From Borreliella garinii (lineage in GTDB: Bacteria > Spirochaetota > Spirochaetia > JABEVK01): a stretch of DNA of 60,544 nucleotides. The stretch covers positions 1-60,544 of the forward strand of contig DYOB01000006.1 of NCBI GenBank assembly GCA_020720765.1, given 5' to 3'. The notes below the pieces were generated by a model. It was not told the DNA's origin. It saw only the letters and a program-made list of their open reading frames with translations, and did not search any database. The position numbers were made by a program, and so were the translations under genes. Below are positions 49,859 through 59,711 of the stretch, piece by piece (within the stretch, counting starts at the first letter, position 1; each line of letters begins with the position of its first letter).

Positions 49859-50999
49859 ATTCGACCGAGCTATAACTGGTAGTGTAGGCGCCGGTGGAAA
49901 ACCAGTAGAGCCTGTCACCTGTCTTTATGTCTAAGGGAAGGCTGTATTTAAAGTCCTCGTAGAGAACGTCCATGGAGTCGCAAGTGGGACCGGCGATAAT
50001 GACTTCTTCTTCCTTGTCAAAGGGAACAGGGCGCTCAAGAGTCCTTTCGGTAAAGAGCGGGTATTTAATGGCCTCGCCGAGGGTCTCCATCATCCCGCCG
50101 AATTTTCCGATATCCGTAAAGACCCACCTGTTCAGGGCGTTTCTGTCCTTCCTGCTGATATTGACGACCTCGCTCACAAGAACGCCTAAGTCTCCCACGA
50201 GGGAGCGTCCGGGTTCGAGGATGATTTGAGGCAAATCATCTCCGAAGTCTTCCTTCATGAACCTTATGATTTCTCTAGCATAAGTTTGAATATTGTGTGT
50301 CTTGGAAAGGTAGTGGGCCGGCATACCGCCGCCAATGTTGATCATGGAAAGTTTGATGCCGTCTTCTTCGAGCATTCGGTAATAAATGGTGCTCGCTTTT
50401 GCAACAGCGGCGTCCCAGGCACCAATGTCCCTTTGCTGGCTGCCGACATGAAACGACACACCAACAGGACGCAAACCAAGATTTCTAGCCATAATGAGAA
50501 GGTCCATCGCCATATCAGAGTGGCAACCGAATTTCCGGCTCAAGGGCCAGTCGGCTGTCAGATCGCCTTCAGTGATAAGCCTGACGTAAACATCGGATCC
50601 CGGTGCAAATTCCGCTATATTTTTAAGATCCGATTCGCTGTCGCTTGCATAAAGCCTGACGCCTTTTTCATAAAAATACTGGATGTCTCTGCGTTTTTTA
50701 ATAGTGTTTCCATAGCTCAGCCTTTCGGGGGTACAACCCAGCTCAAGGACCCGGTCGAGTTCGTAGACCGAGGCTACGTCGAAGTTCGACCCCAGTTCGA
50801 TAAGTCGAGCTAGAATTTCCTTAGCAGGGTTAGCTTTAATCGCATAATAAACCTTTGCACCGGGGAAATTGGTTACGAGGTCGTTGTATTCATAATCGAG
50901 GTTTTTAAGGTCAAAAACCACAAAGGGTGTTTCCATCTTATCCGCAACCGTTTTTAAGCGGTTCCAGTCCACTTCATCCATATATTTTTCAAATGTCAT
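49818..50999 (-). CDS. Fold-III PLP ornithine/lysine decarboxylase family
   Basis: VYYAIKANPAKEIL, FHVGSQQRD, INIGGGMPAHY, EPGRSLVGDLG, GPTCDSMDVL. Confidence 0.9.
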   Translation of the reverse strand: MTFEKYMDEVDWNRLKTVADKMETPFVVFDLKNLDYEYNDLVTNFPGAKVYYAIKANPAKEILARLIELGSNFDVASVYELDRVLELGCTPERLSYGNTIKKRRDIQYFYEKGVRLYASDSESDLKNIAEFAPGSDVYVRLITEGDLTADWPLSRKFGCHSDMAMDLLIMARNLGLRPVGVSFHVGSQQRDIGAWDAAVAKASTIYYRMLEEDGIKLSMINIGGGMPAHYLSKTHNIQTYAREIIRFMKEDFGDDLPQIILEPGRSLVGDLGVLVSEVVNISRKDRNALNRWVFTDIGKFGGMMETLGEAIKYPLFTERTLERPVPFDKEEEVIIAGPTCDSMDVLYEDFKYSLPLDIKTGDRLYWFSTGAYTTSYSSVEFNGFPPLKAYYVH

Positions 51000-51030
51000 A
51001 CGCGTAAAATGAAGGACAATCGAGGCTTTG

Positions 51031-51891
51031 TCAAGAATCCAGCACTTTTTTTGATTCGACGGTTGTTCTTGAAATTCCGTCGTAGAGGGTTTGAAAAGAA
51101 GTGTTTAAAAGACCGAAACCGCTTAAACCCATGATCCCGGAGAGTGCGAATCCAAGGAGTATTACTAAAACGTTCATCTGCCAGACACCTATCGCGGCTA
51201 CAATCCAGCCGGAACACTTGAGGGAGTACCTGAAAATATATACAAGTACATTCCCCGTTTCGCTCGAATCACCCACTTTGTGGCTGATTCTCAAGCCTAG
51301 AATCAGTTTACCCAGGCTGAAACCCAAGAACATCTCCAAACTGAAATACAGGAGCGGAACAAGAAAAACCCAAAAAGAAACACGGGAAACAAGCGAAACT
51401 AGGATAGAAACCCATTCGCTACTCTGGACTTCTGATAAAAGTGTGGACAAACTTCCCACTGCACGGTTGATTTTAGCGAGTTCGGCCGGGTTGATTTCCG
51501 AAAGCCTCGGGTCGTTGGAGAGAACTTCCATCCCACGGTTCATCAATTTCGACAAAGCTGCACCGGGATCGCCAGCTGTTTCAAGAGTGGAAAAGAAATC
51601 TGTTGGAATCTGTCCCCGGGCACCGTTCCCGAAGCTCTCTTCCATAATTTTTTTGATGACAGCCTCTTCCTGGGGATTGAGGTTGATGTCTTCGAAGGAC
51701 CCCGATAATTCTTCCCAGCGGGAAAGCTGGGACTGGAAGCCGGGGATACCCTGAAAAACCTCAAGCATTTTCTGGGGTTGGAATTGAACCGAAATACTTA
51801 CGGTCAGGGCGACCACCGATAAAATCGTAATCAGTGTATTATCGATAAACCAAGCGGCGAAACGTTTTCCTATCGGGTGTTTTTTTTCCAT
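51031..51891 (-). CDS. RDD-family membrane protein
   Basis: GKRFAAWFIDNTLITI; LGKLILGLRI; LYDGISRTTVE. Confidence 0.75.
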   Translation of the reverse strand: MEKKHPIGKRFAAWFIDNTLITILSVVALTVSISVQFQPQKMLEVFQGIPGFQSQLSRWEELSGSFEDINLNPQEEAVIKKIMEESFGNGARGQIPTDFFSTLETAGDPGAALSKLMNRGMEVLSNDPRLSEINPAELAKINRAVGSLSTLLSEVQSSEWVSILVSLVSRVSFWVFLVPLLYFSLEMFLGFSLGKLILGLRISHKVGDSSETGNVLVYIFRYSLKCSGWIVAAIGVWQMNVLVILLGFALSGIMGLSGFGLLNTSFQTLYDGISRTTVESKKVLDS

Positions 51892-51919
51892 AACCTTAGT
51901 ATAATCAACCGGGGTAAAA

Positions 51920-52765
51920 ATGGAAATTCTTTTTTCTGATTATTTAAACGCAAAATCCGCTCTGGACACGAGAAGTCTCCATCAAAGCACTTGGGCCCGA
52001 TTCCTTTCTATGTTGGGAGCAATCAAACCGCTCACCATTTTAGATATCGGTTCGGGTTCCTGCGTGATGATGGAAAGGCTTTTCAGGCAGAACGCTTTTC
52101 TAAAAAGCCCCGAGGCTGTCTACTACTGGGCACTCGACCACGACCCGGAACTCCACCGCATTGCTTCACGCCGCCTTGAGAACCTGGTGCGTGAGTTCCC
52201 GACAACGGCAAGTCAAATTATCCTCCACCCGCTTATACAGGACTGGTCGTCCTTTTCAGCCCATCCGCCTGCGAAACCCATATTTAACTCGATTTCTGCA
52301 CACGCTTTCCTCGACCTTGTCAATGCCCCATACGAAATGGGAATCATGACGAAATACCTTGTCCCCGGGGGTATCCTTTACGCAAGCCTGAACTTCGACG
52401 GTATCACCCAGTGGTTCCCGACACGGCCCGAGGATGTCGAATTGATGAAGGCCTACCATGCGGATATGGAAATCCAGCTTCCTGATGGCCGAAAGAGATC
52501 GGGTTCTAAGACGGGCTTGAGTTTAATGGACTCGGCGGACGGATTGGGACTAAAAATCCTCAGCGCAGGTCCTTCCGACTGGGTCATCCTCCCTGGAAAT
52601 TACGCCCCTGGAGAAAAAACACTGATTCTATGGCTTCTCCAGACCATCGAAGGAGTATTAGGTTCCCGCATGTCGGAGTGGATCGGGGTCCGCAGGGCGC
52701 AGGCTGAAGCCGGGACCCTGGGGATGAGGATTAGCAACTGGGACATGCTCTTTCAGAAAAGATGA
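51920..52765 (+). CDS. Class I SAM-dependent methyltransferase
   Basis: TILDIGSGSCVMMERL...WALDHDPEL; start follows a ggggtaaaa leader. Confidence 0.75.
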   Translation: MEILFSDYLNAKSALDTRSLHQSTWARFLSMLGAIKPLTILDIGSGSCVMMERLFRQNAFLKSPEAVYYWALDHDPELHRIASRRLENLVREFPTTASQIILHPLIQDWSSFSAHPPAKPIFNSISAHAFLDLVNAPYEMGIMTKYLVPGGILYASLNFDGITQWFPTRPEDVELMKAYHADMEIQLPDGRKRSGSKTGLSLMDSADGLGLKILSAGPSDWVILPGNYAPGEKTLILWLLQTIEGVLGSRMSEWIGVRRAQAEAGTLGMRISNWDMLFQKR

Positions 52766-53649
52766 ACACCTTTTTTCTTATGTTCCGAGATACCCTCTCG
52801 GATATGCTCGGTTCCGCAGGCGCTAAAAAAGGCTTCCTCAGGGCCCTATTTCTACCCATTGCGTGTGTTCCAGCCTTGATTTTTACCCTGAGGATGCGGC
52901 GCTTCAACAGGAATATCCAACTTGGAGGAACGGGATTCGCCGCCCGGAAAATGCTTCCTTTATTTTATAGGGGACTCAGTGTTATCGGGACGCCACCTGC
53001 ACCGAATTCAGGGGGGCTGGTAGTCTGCAACCACCCGGGGATCGGAGACAGCCTTGCCCTCCTCGCCGTTTTACCCGAGGGTAGATTCAGGATGGTCGCA
53101 AGGGAAAGAGATTTCTTCCGCGCCATGCCCGAAGTCTGGAAAAGGCTGATCATCGTCCCCGAAGATCCATCTCAGCGGCACCGCACGGTCGGTGAAATTC
53201 TGAATGCCATCCTTAAAGGGGATATCGTTGTTCTTTATCCTGCAGGAGTTATAGAACCCGATCCCGTTTTCAGGGATTGGGGGTGGCTTGACCGGGAAGA
53301 GCCGCTTTTGAAAGAGTGGAGCCCCATAATCTCGCTGATCGTGAGGTTGCTCAAACGGTCACCCAACCCGCCCCCGGTTTATCCCGTCCTTGCAAAAAAT
53401 GTCATCTCGCAAAAAGCCCTGTTTTCATGGTGGGCTTCGCGCGGAAAAACCCGCAAGGATCAAGAGGAAAAGGCCGTGGGGTACCAGATTCTTAGAAACC
53501 TAGCACGCGATCAGAATGTTGAGTTAATTTTTGGAGAGCCGCTTTCCGTCCTCGAACTGAACGCCGATCAACCTGGCATCGAGGGGATGGTCAAGTACAT
53601 TCAAGAAAAAGTCACAGTCCTGAATTTAAACTCTCTGGTCAACCCTTAA
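52762..53649 (+). CDS. Acyltransferase-like protein (PlsC superfamily)
   Basis: GLVVCNHPGIGDSLALLAVLP; GDIVVLYPAGVIEPD; ATGA overlap with preceding methyltransferase. Confidence 0.65.
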   Translation: MNTFFLMFRDTLSDMLGSAGAKKGFLRALFLPIACVPALIFTLRMRRFNRNIQLGGTGFAARKMLPLFYRGLSVIGTPPAPNSGGLVVCNHPGIGDSLALLAVLPEGRFRMVARERDFFRAMPEVWKRLIIVPEDPSQRHRTVGEILNAILKGDIVVLYPAGVIEPDPVFRDWGWLDREEPLLKEWSPIISLIVRLLKRSPNPPPVYPVLAKNVISQKALFSWWASRGKTRKDQEEKAVGYQILRNLARDQNVELIFGEPLSVLELNADQPGIEGMVKYIQEKVTVLNLNSLVNP

Positions 53650-53652
53650 TGA

Positions 53653-54051
53653 TCAGTCTAAATACACTGTCAGGGTATCGGAAACCAAACCCGTACCCGA
53701 ACCCAGGTATTCGAAAACCCTTACAAAATAGGTACCTTCACCGGCAAAGGCTTCAAGTTTGACTTCAGGCTTTTCACGCGGAGAACGGAAAACAGCTATG
53801 TCTCCGCTTCTTGTGGGGAATACGGGAGCCTCGTTAAGGCTCCAAACCGTCATAAAACCCATGGGAAATTGACCATGGGGGATAAATTTCAACAGGGACC
53901 GTTCAAAGCTTAGGTCAATCGACCTTTGCGGCGCGATTGGAACAGAAACCTTTATTTCCTCTACAGGCGGACCTTGCGAAACCGTGGGGGCTGGTGTCGA
54001 GCAGGACACGGCCCAAATGACTACTAAGACGGCTACAACAAGGGTTTTCAT
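53653..54051 (-). CDS. Small putative lipoprotein
   Basis: MKTLVVAVLVVIWAVSCSTPAPTV lipobox. Confidence 0.65.
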   Translation of the reverse strand: MKTLVVAVLVVIWAVSCSTPAPTVSQGPPVEEIKVSVPIAPQRSIDLSFERSLLKFIPHGQFPMGFMTVWSLNEAPVFPTRSGDIAVFRSPREKPEVKLEAFAGEGTYFVRVFEYLGSGTGLVSDTLTVYLD

Positions 54052-54133
54052 AGTCTGATTATCGGATGATCACCGCTGATTCTTGCACCCTTTTTTCATT
54101 GACCTAAGGCGTGTTCCTTAGTAAAGTACTGGC

Positions 54134-55405
54134 ATGAATACAAAATCGTTGCCTTTTACACGGGAACAGCTAGAAGTTATCGCCCGCGAGGTTCCTACCC
54201 CGTTCCATATCTATCACGAACCCATGATCCGTGCCAATGCACGTGCGATGAAGGAAGCTTTTTCCTGGGTGCCGGGCGGTTTTCAGAATTACTTTGCAGT
54301 AAAAGCCCTACCCAACCCCCATGTCATGCAGATAGTTAAAGAGGAAGGTATGGGAATGGACTGCTCCAGCAAAGCGGAGCTACTTTTATCTGAAGCCGTC
54401 GGAGTCACCGGCACCAACATTATGTTCACCAGCAACGATACACCCGCATCCGAATACCAGAAGGCTTCTGAATTGGGGGCTATAATCAACCTGGATGACT
54501 TCAGCCACTTGAATTATCTGGAAACCAGCTTGGGAAAACTCCCCGATCTCCTATGCTTCCGCTACAACCCCGGCCCGCTAAAAGAAGGGAATGTTATTAT
54601 TGGCAAGCCGGAAGAAGCAAAATACGGCCTGACCCGCGCTCAAATTTTAGAAGTCTACCCTTTGGCAAAAGCCAAGGGTGTTAAAACTTTTGGTCTCCAC
54701 ACCATGGTCGCTTCTAACGAAATCAATACGGAATATTTTATTGAAACAGCCGCAATGCTTTTTGAGCTTGCTGTTGAAATCAAAACCAAAACCGGGGTTC
54801 AAGTCAATTTTATCAACCTAGGAGGAGGAATCGGCATACCCTACAGGCCTGAACACACTGAGGTTGATGTTGTCAAAATGAGCCAGGGAGTCAGAGAAGC
54901 CTATAACCGTCTTATGGTACCCGCAGGTCTTGGCGACTGCCGTGTGGTGACGGAGAACGGCCGCTTTATAACCGGTCCCTACGGCTGGCTTGTATCGAGG
55001 GCTCTCCATAAAAAAAATACATACAAGCAATACATAGGCCTTGACTCCAGCATGGCAAACCTTATGCGCCCCGGTATGTACGGAGCCTACCACCATATCT
55101 CGGTCCCGGGCCGTGAAGACGGACCTCGCAAAGTCTACGATGTGACCGGTTCCCTTTGCGAGAATAACGACAAGTTTGCTATAGACAGGGAAATTCCCGA
55201 CGCCCAGATCGGCGACCTTGTTGTGATACACGACACAGGTGCGCACGGCCACAGTATGGGTTTCAACTATAACGGCAAACTCCGAAGCGCCGAGGTGCTC
55301 TGGCAAGGAGACGGCAAATGGAAGGTCATTCGACGCGCTGAAACGTACTCCGACTACTTCGCAACACTTGACTATCCCGGGTTAGATTCGCCTATGATGG
55401 CTTAA
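54134..55405 (+). CDS. lysA: Diaminopimelate decarboxylase
   Basis: YFAVKALPNPHVM, DCSSKAELLL, INLGGGIGIPYRPE, GPYGWLVSRALHKK. Confidence 0.9.
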   Translation: MNTKSLPFTREQLEVIAREVPTPFHIYHEPMIRANARAMKEAFSWVPGGFQNYFAVKALPNPHVMQIVKEEGMGMDCSSKAELLLSEAVGVTGTNIMFTSNDTPASEYQKASELGAIINLDDFSHLNYLETSLGKLPDLLCFRYNPGPLKEGNVIIGKPEEAKYGLTRAQILEVYPLAKAKGVKTFGLHTMVASNEINTEYFIETAAMLFELAVEIKTKTGVQVNFINLGGGIGIPYRPEHTEVDVVKMSQGVREAYNRLMVPAGLGDCRVVTENGRFITGPYGWLVSRALHKKNTYKQYIGLDSSMANLMRPGMYGAYHHISVPGREDGPRKVYDVTGSLCENNDKFAIDREIPDAQIGDLVVIHDTGAHGHSMGFNYNGKLRSAEVLWQGDGKWKVIRRAETYSDYFATLDYPGLDSPMMA

Positions 55406-55469
55406 ACCATGGCTGGCATCCCAGAAGAAACGCTTGTCCGTTTTCTTATCTCCTTTTTTATCTTGCTAG

Positions 55470-55859
55470 GAGCCTGTTGCGCTTAAGATTTTGACACGGG
55501 CTAAGATCGCCACAATGCACAAGGCGCCCGGAAACCCAGGACTCCTTTTATGATTCCAAACACAGGTTCCACAGTAGTCTTGCGTTTCTTATACAACTCC
55601 TTGGCCCTGTCCGTCTCCATTGCTTCTTTCATTTCTACGACCCACTTCTTGTGGTGTTTCTTGGGAGGTTTTTCCTGCGTCAATAAAAGCGGTAGAAAGT
55701 CATATTTCCTTTTTAGTCTTACCGACTCGGTTGGATTTAAACTCTCCAAGGGCACAAGCTGGGCCGCCTCAACGGTTTTGTATCGTGTCGCCATGGGTAA
55801 CAAAGTATCACACAGTTCAACCTCATGAAAATTTCTGCGGTCTCAAGCGCAACAGGCTC
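55470..55859. mobile_element. IS1182-like internally deleted element, copy 2
   Basis: Same TIRs; CTAG (55466-55469) / TTAG (55860-55863) flanks; ORF 55501-55803(-) with same KPPKKHHKKWVVEMKEAMETDRAKELYKKRKTTVEPVFGIIK end. Confidence 0.85.
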
Positions 55860-55887
55860 TTAGCATAACTTTTTTGTATGGTGAACG

Positions 55888-56478
55888 TCACTGCAGGATT
55901 CGGTGGTGGAAAAATTCCAAAGTCCAAAGGCTAACTAAGACAAGCAGATTTTGATAATTTTGCCAATGAGGATCAGTATATTCAGGATTGTCCATCAGCC
56001 GACTGAAGTCGGGCAGCTTCAAAGAAAACCCGATTTCCAAAGGCAGAGTGGTGTACGACTGGTTTCTATCATCGTAAAATGTACTGCGGAGAAAGAGAAC
56101 ATGACCCGGGCTTCTTTCAGAAGATCTAAGACCAGAATAAGGTGAATTCACCCAAAAAACTAAGTACTTATAACCAAAACTGACTGGGCCGGTGTCATAA
56201 CCAGCCCATAGCCCGAAAGACCCAGTCCAGTCAGAGAAATTAAATATAGGCAAGAAAGTTGTTTCGATTCCCGCTTCAAACCCATGGTAGGAAATATTGG
56301 TGCCGATGCGAAAACCGAACCCTTCTGCACCGATGGCGCCGCCCATATATAGTTCCACTTGAACCCGTCCTGGATCGTAAGGGTTGGGAAAGTAGCCGTT
56401 TTCTGACTGGGCGGAGAGTCCCTGCGTTATGAAGGCCATCAAGATAAACACCATGGTTTTCTTTTGAGATTGTTTCAA
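55888..56478 (-). CDS. Exported hypothetical protein, possibly outer-membrane
   Basis: Signal peptide MKQSQKKTMVFILMAFITQGLSAQS; aromatic beta-strand-like sequence. Confidence 0.55.
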   Translation of the reverse strand: MKQSQKKTMVFILMAFITQGLSAQSENGYFPNPYDPGRVQVELYMGGAIGAEGFGFRIGTNISYHGFEAGIETTFLPIFNFSDWTGSFGLWAGYDTGPVSFGYKYLVFWVNSPYSGLRSSERSPGHVLFLRSTFYDDRNQSYTTLPLEIGFSLKLPDFSRLMDNPEYTDPHWQNYQNLLVLVSLWTLEFFHHRILQ

Positions 56479-57047
56479 TTCAGATCCTCCTAAGATTCAC
56501 GGATAAGGATACATTCGAAATTGATTTTTGGCAATGTGACTTTGGTTATAGTGTGCGCATTTAAGGTGTCGCAAATCCTTTAATCGTGAAATATTGTTCA
56601 TGACCCAGGTTGAACAGTCCATACAATCCGCTGTTAGGGCTTTGAGTCCCAAAGCCAAATTCAAAAAAGAACGGAAGGCGGTCTTCGATGTAGCTGGATG
56701 GTGATGTAAAGTTTGCAATTTGTAAAAAGCTGGTATGAACACCTCCAAGCAAGAGCAAGTTGTTTTTCAAGCCGAGCACATGGAGCCCGGCGGCAAGGTC
56801 CGGTAACAAATGCGTTGTTTTCTTCTATCCGCCCGAGCTTGCCGAGAAAGTAAAAACACTACAGCAAGGCTCCGTCTACATCGTGACTTTTACGTATCAG
56901 AATTATGACGAGTTCCAGAAGGGTACCGCCACCGCTATCGAATAACTCAAGAGTTCAGAGGAAGAAAGTCCTAGCTTTCATACTCTTCCTTACATTCTTA
57001 CTTGACGAAAGTTGACTTTTGCGCTATCCTTGAAAGAGGAGGCGCCG

Positions 57048-57293
57048 ATGCTCTGCAAAATGACAAGCAAGAACCAATTGACCTTGCCTAAAGACGTGCT
57101 CACTTATTGCAAGGACCAAGTATATTTTGACGCGCGGTGGGAAGCCGGCCACATTGTGCTGGAGCCGGTGGCAGTCACCCCTCTTGAGTCTCCCGAATTG
57201 GCGGCCATCCGCAATAAGGTGGGCGATTTAGGCCTCGATGAAACCGATATCGGCTCCATAGTAGCCGAAGCGCGCCTTGCTTACCGTCCTTGA
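57048..57293 (+). CDS. AbrB/SpoVT-like antitoxin
   Basis: MLCKMTSKNQLTLPKDVLTYCKDQVYFDARWEAGHIVLEPV; RBS agaggagg; overlaps PIN gene. Confidence 0.8.
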   Translation: MLCKMTSKNQLTLPKDVLTYCKDQVYFDARWEAGHIVLEPVAVTPLESPELAAIRNKVGDLGLDETDIGSIVAEARLAYRP

Positions 57294-57681
57294 CACCAAT
57301 GTGGTCGTCTCGGCCCTGCTGTTTCGCGGAAGAGCCTCGCTGATCCATAAAGCCATTATCGAAGGGCGGCTGGTGCCGCTCGTCACCCCGCCCATTTTAG
57401 AAGAATACATCCGGGTTTTGAGTTACCCCAAGTTCGGATTGACCAAGAGTGACATCCACTACCTGGCTCAAAAAGAAATCGGCCGTTGGTTTCACCGTTT
57501 AACAGAGGAAATACCCACGGGTTCCTGGATACCCGAAGACCCCAGCGATGACATGTTCATCAACGCGGCGCGGGTACGGCCTGGTACTTGCCTTGTTACC
57601 GGCGATGCTCACATCTTGGGAGCCCGCGACCGGTTACCGGTTCAGGTGCTGTCGGTGGCGGAGGTGCTGGGGAAGGTCTGA
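57277..57681 (+). CDS. PIN-domain toxin (COG1569-like)
   Basis: LTVLDTNVVVSALLFRG...PPILEEYIRVLSYPKF...DPSDDMFINAARV...LVTGDAHIL. Confidence 0.9.
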   Translation: MLTVLDTNVVVSALLFRGRASLIHKAIIEGRLVPLVTPPILEEYIRVLSYPKFGLTKSDIHYLAQKEIGRWFHRLTEEIPTGSWIPEDPSDDMFINAARVRPGTCLVTGDAHILGARDRLPVQVLSVAEVLGKV

Positions 57682-57685
57682 TTGT

Positions 57686-58084
57686 TCAAACTCCTGGAAC
57701 CAGCTTCAACCCCCAGGGTAAGAACTCGGAAAAGTCCTGTAGATTGTTGGTTGCCAGGGTTGCGTTGGACAGGATAGCCGCGGCGGCGATCATCGCGTCG
57801 ACTCTTAACCGGCGCTGCCTTCCGGTGGCGTTGAAAAGCCTGGCAGCTTCTGCGGCATGGTTGGCGTCCATGGGTAGAATCCTTTCCTTGAGGAGCGAAC
57901 GTATCACTCCGATGCCCTCTTGATTGACCGGGCCGCAAAGGAACTCGTACCAACAAACGGCGGAAGTGCAGAGGTCTTGACCTTTGATGGTCCATTTGAG
58001 GACCTCTTCTGTCTCTTTTGATCCAGGCACCAAAGCTAAAACAAGGTAGTTGGTATCGAGAAGGATCACCCTCCGCTTCTCCAT
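57686..58084 (-). CDS. vapC: VapC-type PIN toxin
   Basis: VILLDTNYLVLALVPGS...WYEFLCGPV...RVDAMIAAAAILSNATLATNNLQDF. Confidence 0.9.
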   Translation of the reverse strand: MEKRRVILLDTNYLVLALVPGSKETEEVLKWTIKGQDLCTSAVCWYEFLCGPVNQEGIGVIRSLLKERILPMDANHAAEAARLFNATGRQRRLRVDAMIAAAAILSNATLATNNLQDFSEFLPWGLKLVPGV

Positions 58085-58335
58085 TCGGCGCGGGCTTCTT
58101 CTACTTCAGCAAGGTAAGCGGTGGCCTTTTCCCAAGCCAAACCGCCGGAAGCATGGTAATCCCGGAGCCGTTGGATTCTGGATTCGGTATCTTGTTTCGC
58201 CTCGGCTTCGGCGCGTTCGAGGGCGCGGCGCACGACTTCAGCCTGGGAAACCTGCCAAAGCTCCGACAGATGCTTTAACCGCAAGATGGTGATCTCGTCG
58301 AGTGAGAAACTGGTCCTGTGTTCCATTATTGCCAT
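58066..58335 (-). CDS. Ribbon-helix-helix (CopG-like) antitoxin
   Basis: MAIMEHRTSFSLDEITILRLKHLSELWQVSQAEVVRRALERAEAEAK; overlaps vapC start. Confidence 0.8.
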   Translation of the reverse strand: MAIMEHRTSFSLDEITILRLKHLSELWQVSQAEVVRRALERAEAEAKQDTESRIQRLRDYHASGGLAWEKATAYLAEVEEARAEWRSGG

Positions 58336-58499
58336 ACCACCATGATATGACATAACTAATGAGAAGTCAAGGAGCGGAGGATAATTTGTGCCCCTTTCCA
58401 TTGCAGTTTTCAGCTACACAGTGTGACTACTGTTTAGTGCTAAACCATATTGAATTCAGAGGTGGTTCGATGTCGATACAAGCGGTTCAGAACATTATC

Positions 58500-58560
58500 A
58501 AAGTGCGGCCGGGTACTCCCGGCCACCTCATTGCCGGCGATGCACACATTATGGCAGTTA
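58500..58560 (+). pseudogene. Relic of a PIN-toxin C-terminus
   Basis: KVRPGTPGHLIAGDAHIMAV parallels RVRPGTCLVTGDAHILGA in the PIN gene at 57277-57681; nucleotide similarity visible. Confidence 0.6.
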
Positions 58561-58571
58561 AGGTGTGCTGG

Positions 58572-59057
58572 TTAAGAAATGGGTTGCAGAATAGTCTGGA
58601 TAATAGGTTTTCGGCGGTGGTTGGATTTTTTGGAAGCCTCGTTATATCTAGAAACAATAAAGTTTAGAGTTTCATAAACATCAACAAGGTATTTTATAGA
58701 AAGCAATTTAAATTGCTCTTGGTTGGTGGTGTCTCTAAACTGTTGGATATACTTATAGGCCTTTTCTGCAGTTTCTATGCTGTCAACAAAACTGGTATGA
58801 GCACTTAGGCCGTAATTGGAGGCTTCAGAAGCGTTCCACTTCGCTAGAAGTGTATCAAATAGATTATTGAGAGAAGCGATCCTGCTTTTTAAGTCAAGAT
58901 ACTCAGCTTTAGTAGAATTAAAATACTCAGGTGAATCGTCCTCAAAAGAAATTATAGTTATACTTTGTTTTATCAACAGAAGGCTGCCCACATACATGTT
59001 AGAAGCGTGCTTAAACGACGACTTGGTTTTGAATTCTTGAGTCATGGTAAATTCCAT
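58572..59057 (-). CDS. Hypothetical helical protein
   Basis: 161-aa ORF, AT-richer than surroundings; helix-rich, no recognised motif. Confidence 0.55.
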   Translation of the reverse strand: MEFTMTQEFKTKSSFKHASNMYVGSLLLIKQSITIISFEDDSPEYFNSTKAEYLDLKSRIASLNNLFDTLLAKWNASEASNYGLSAHTSFVDSIETAEKAYKYIQQFRDTTNQEQFKLLSIKYLVDVYETLNFIVSRYNEASKKSNHRRKPIIQTILQPIS

Positions 59058-59143
59058 TTTAAACTCCTAAATAAACAATAGTGTTGAGAGAGTAGAAAAG
59101 ACATCAGGAAGAGCCCTGAAGACCAGGAGCTGGAAAAGCATTC

Positions 59144-59707
59144 CTATTCAGTTACCCTGCTTGGAATGGTCCCTTGGTACTCAACTCCGTCTAGTGAAAA
59201 GGACTCTACCAGAAAGAGGTGGATCTGCGGCCCGTAGGGAATCTGGTGGTAATAATAAATGCCGGTAATATCCAAGAGTTTTGGCGCTAAATAGTATTTT
59301 CCCGCCATTTGCAGTGCCAAACGTTTGGACCCCGGTTCGGATGGCTGAAACCAAAAGGTGAAGCTCGATTGCATCATCAAAAGAGACCTATTAAAACCGT
59401 AGGTTCCGCTCTGACGAAACCACGGGTGGCACTCAAAAAAGGCAATCTCCCTGCCGTTAAACCCAAATTCAACGTAGGTAACATTTTCGAATGTGACTCT
59501 TTGTCCATGAAACCGATCCGTATCCACAAGCAAATCGACGAGTACATCGTCGATCAGTTTATTTCTACCTTGGATAACAATGGGTTCTTCCTGCGAATAG
59601 CCCGCGAACAAAAAAGCAACCAAAAAAACAGATATCATAGTTTTCATCAACTCCCCCTCCCACCATTCTACAGGGGGAGTGTGACGATTTATGGCACACC
59701 AGCGCAC
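59144..59707 (-). CDS. Hypothetical exported protein
   Basis: Internal start MKTMISVFLVAFLFAGYSQEE gives a signal peptide. Confidence 0.6.
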   Translation of the reverse strand: MRWCAINRHTPPVEWWEGELMKTMISVFLVAFLFAGYSQEEPIVIQGRNKLIDDVLVDLLVDTDRFHGQRVTFENVTYVEFGFNGREIAFFECHPWFRQSGTYGFNRSLLMMQSSFTFWFQPSEPGSKRLALQMAGKYYLAPKLLDITGIYYYHQIPYGPQIHLFLVESFSLDGVEYQGTIPSRVTE

Positions 59708-59711
59708 GAAA

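Noticed and set aside
56497-56945. Small ORFs on both strands between the exported protein and the AbrB-like gene
   Set aside because: Short, no clear RBS or family; probably gene debris, too weak to call as CDS.
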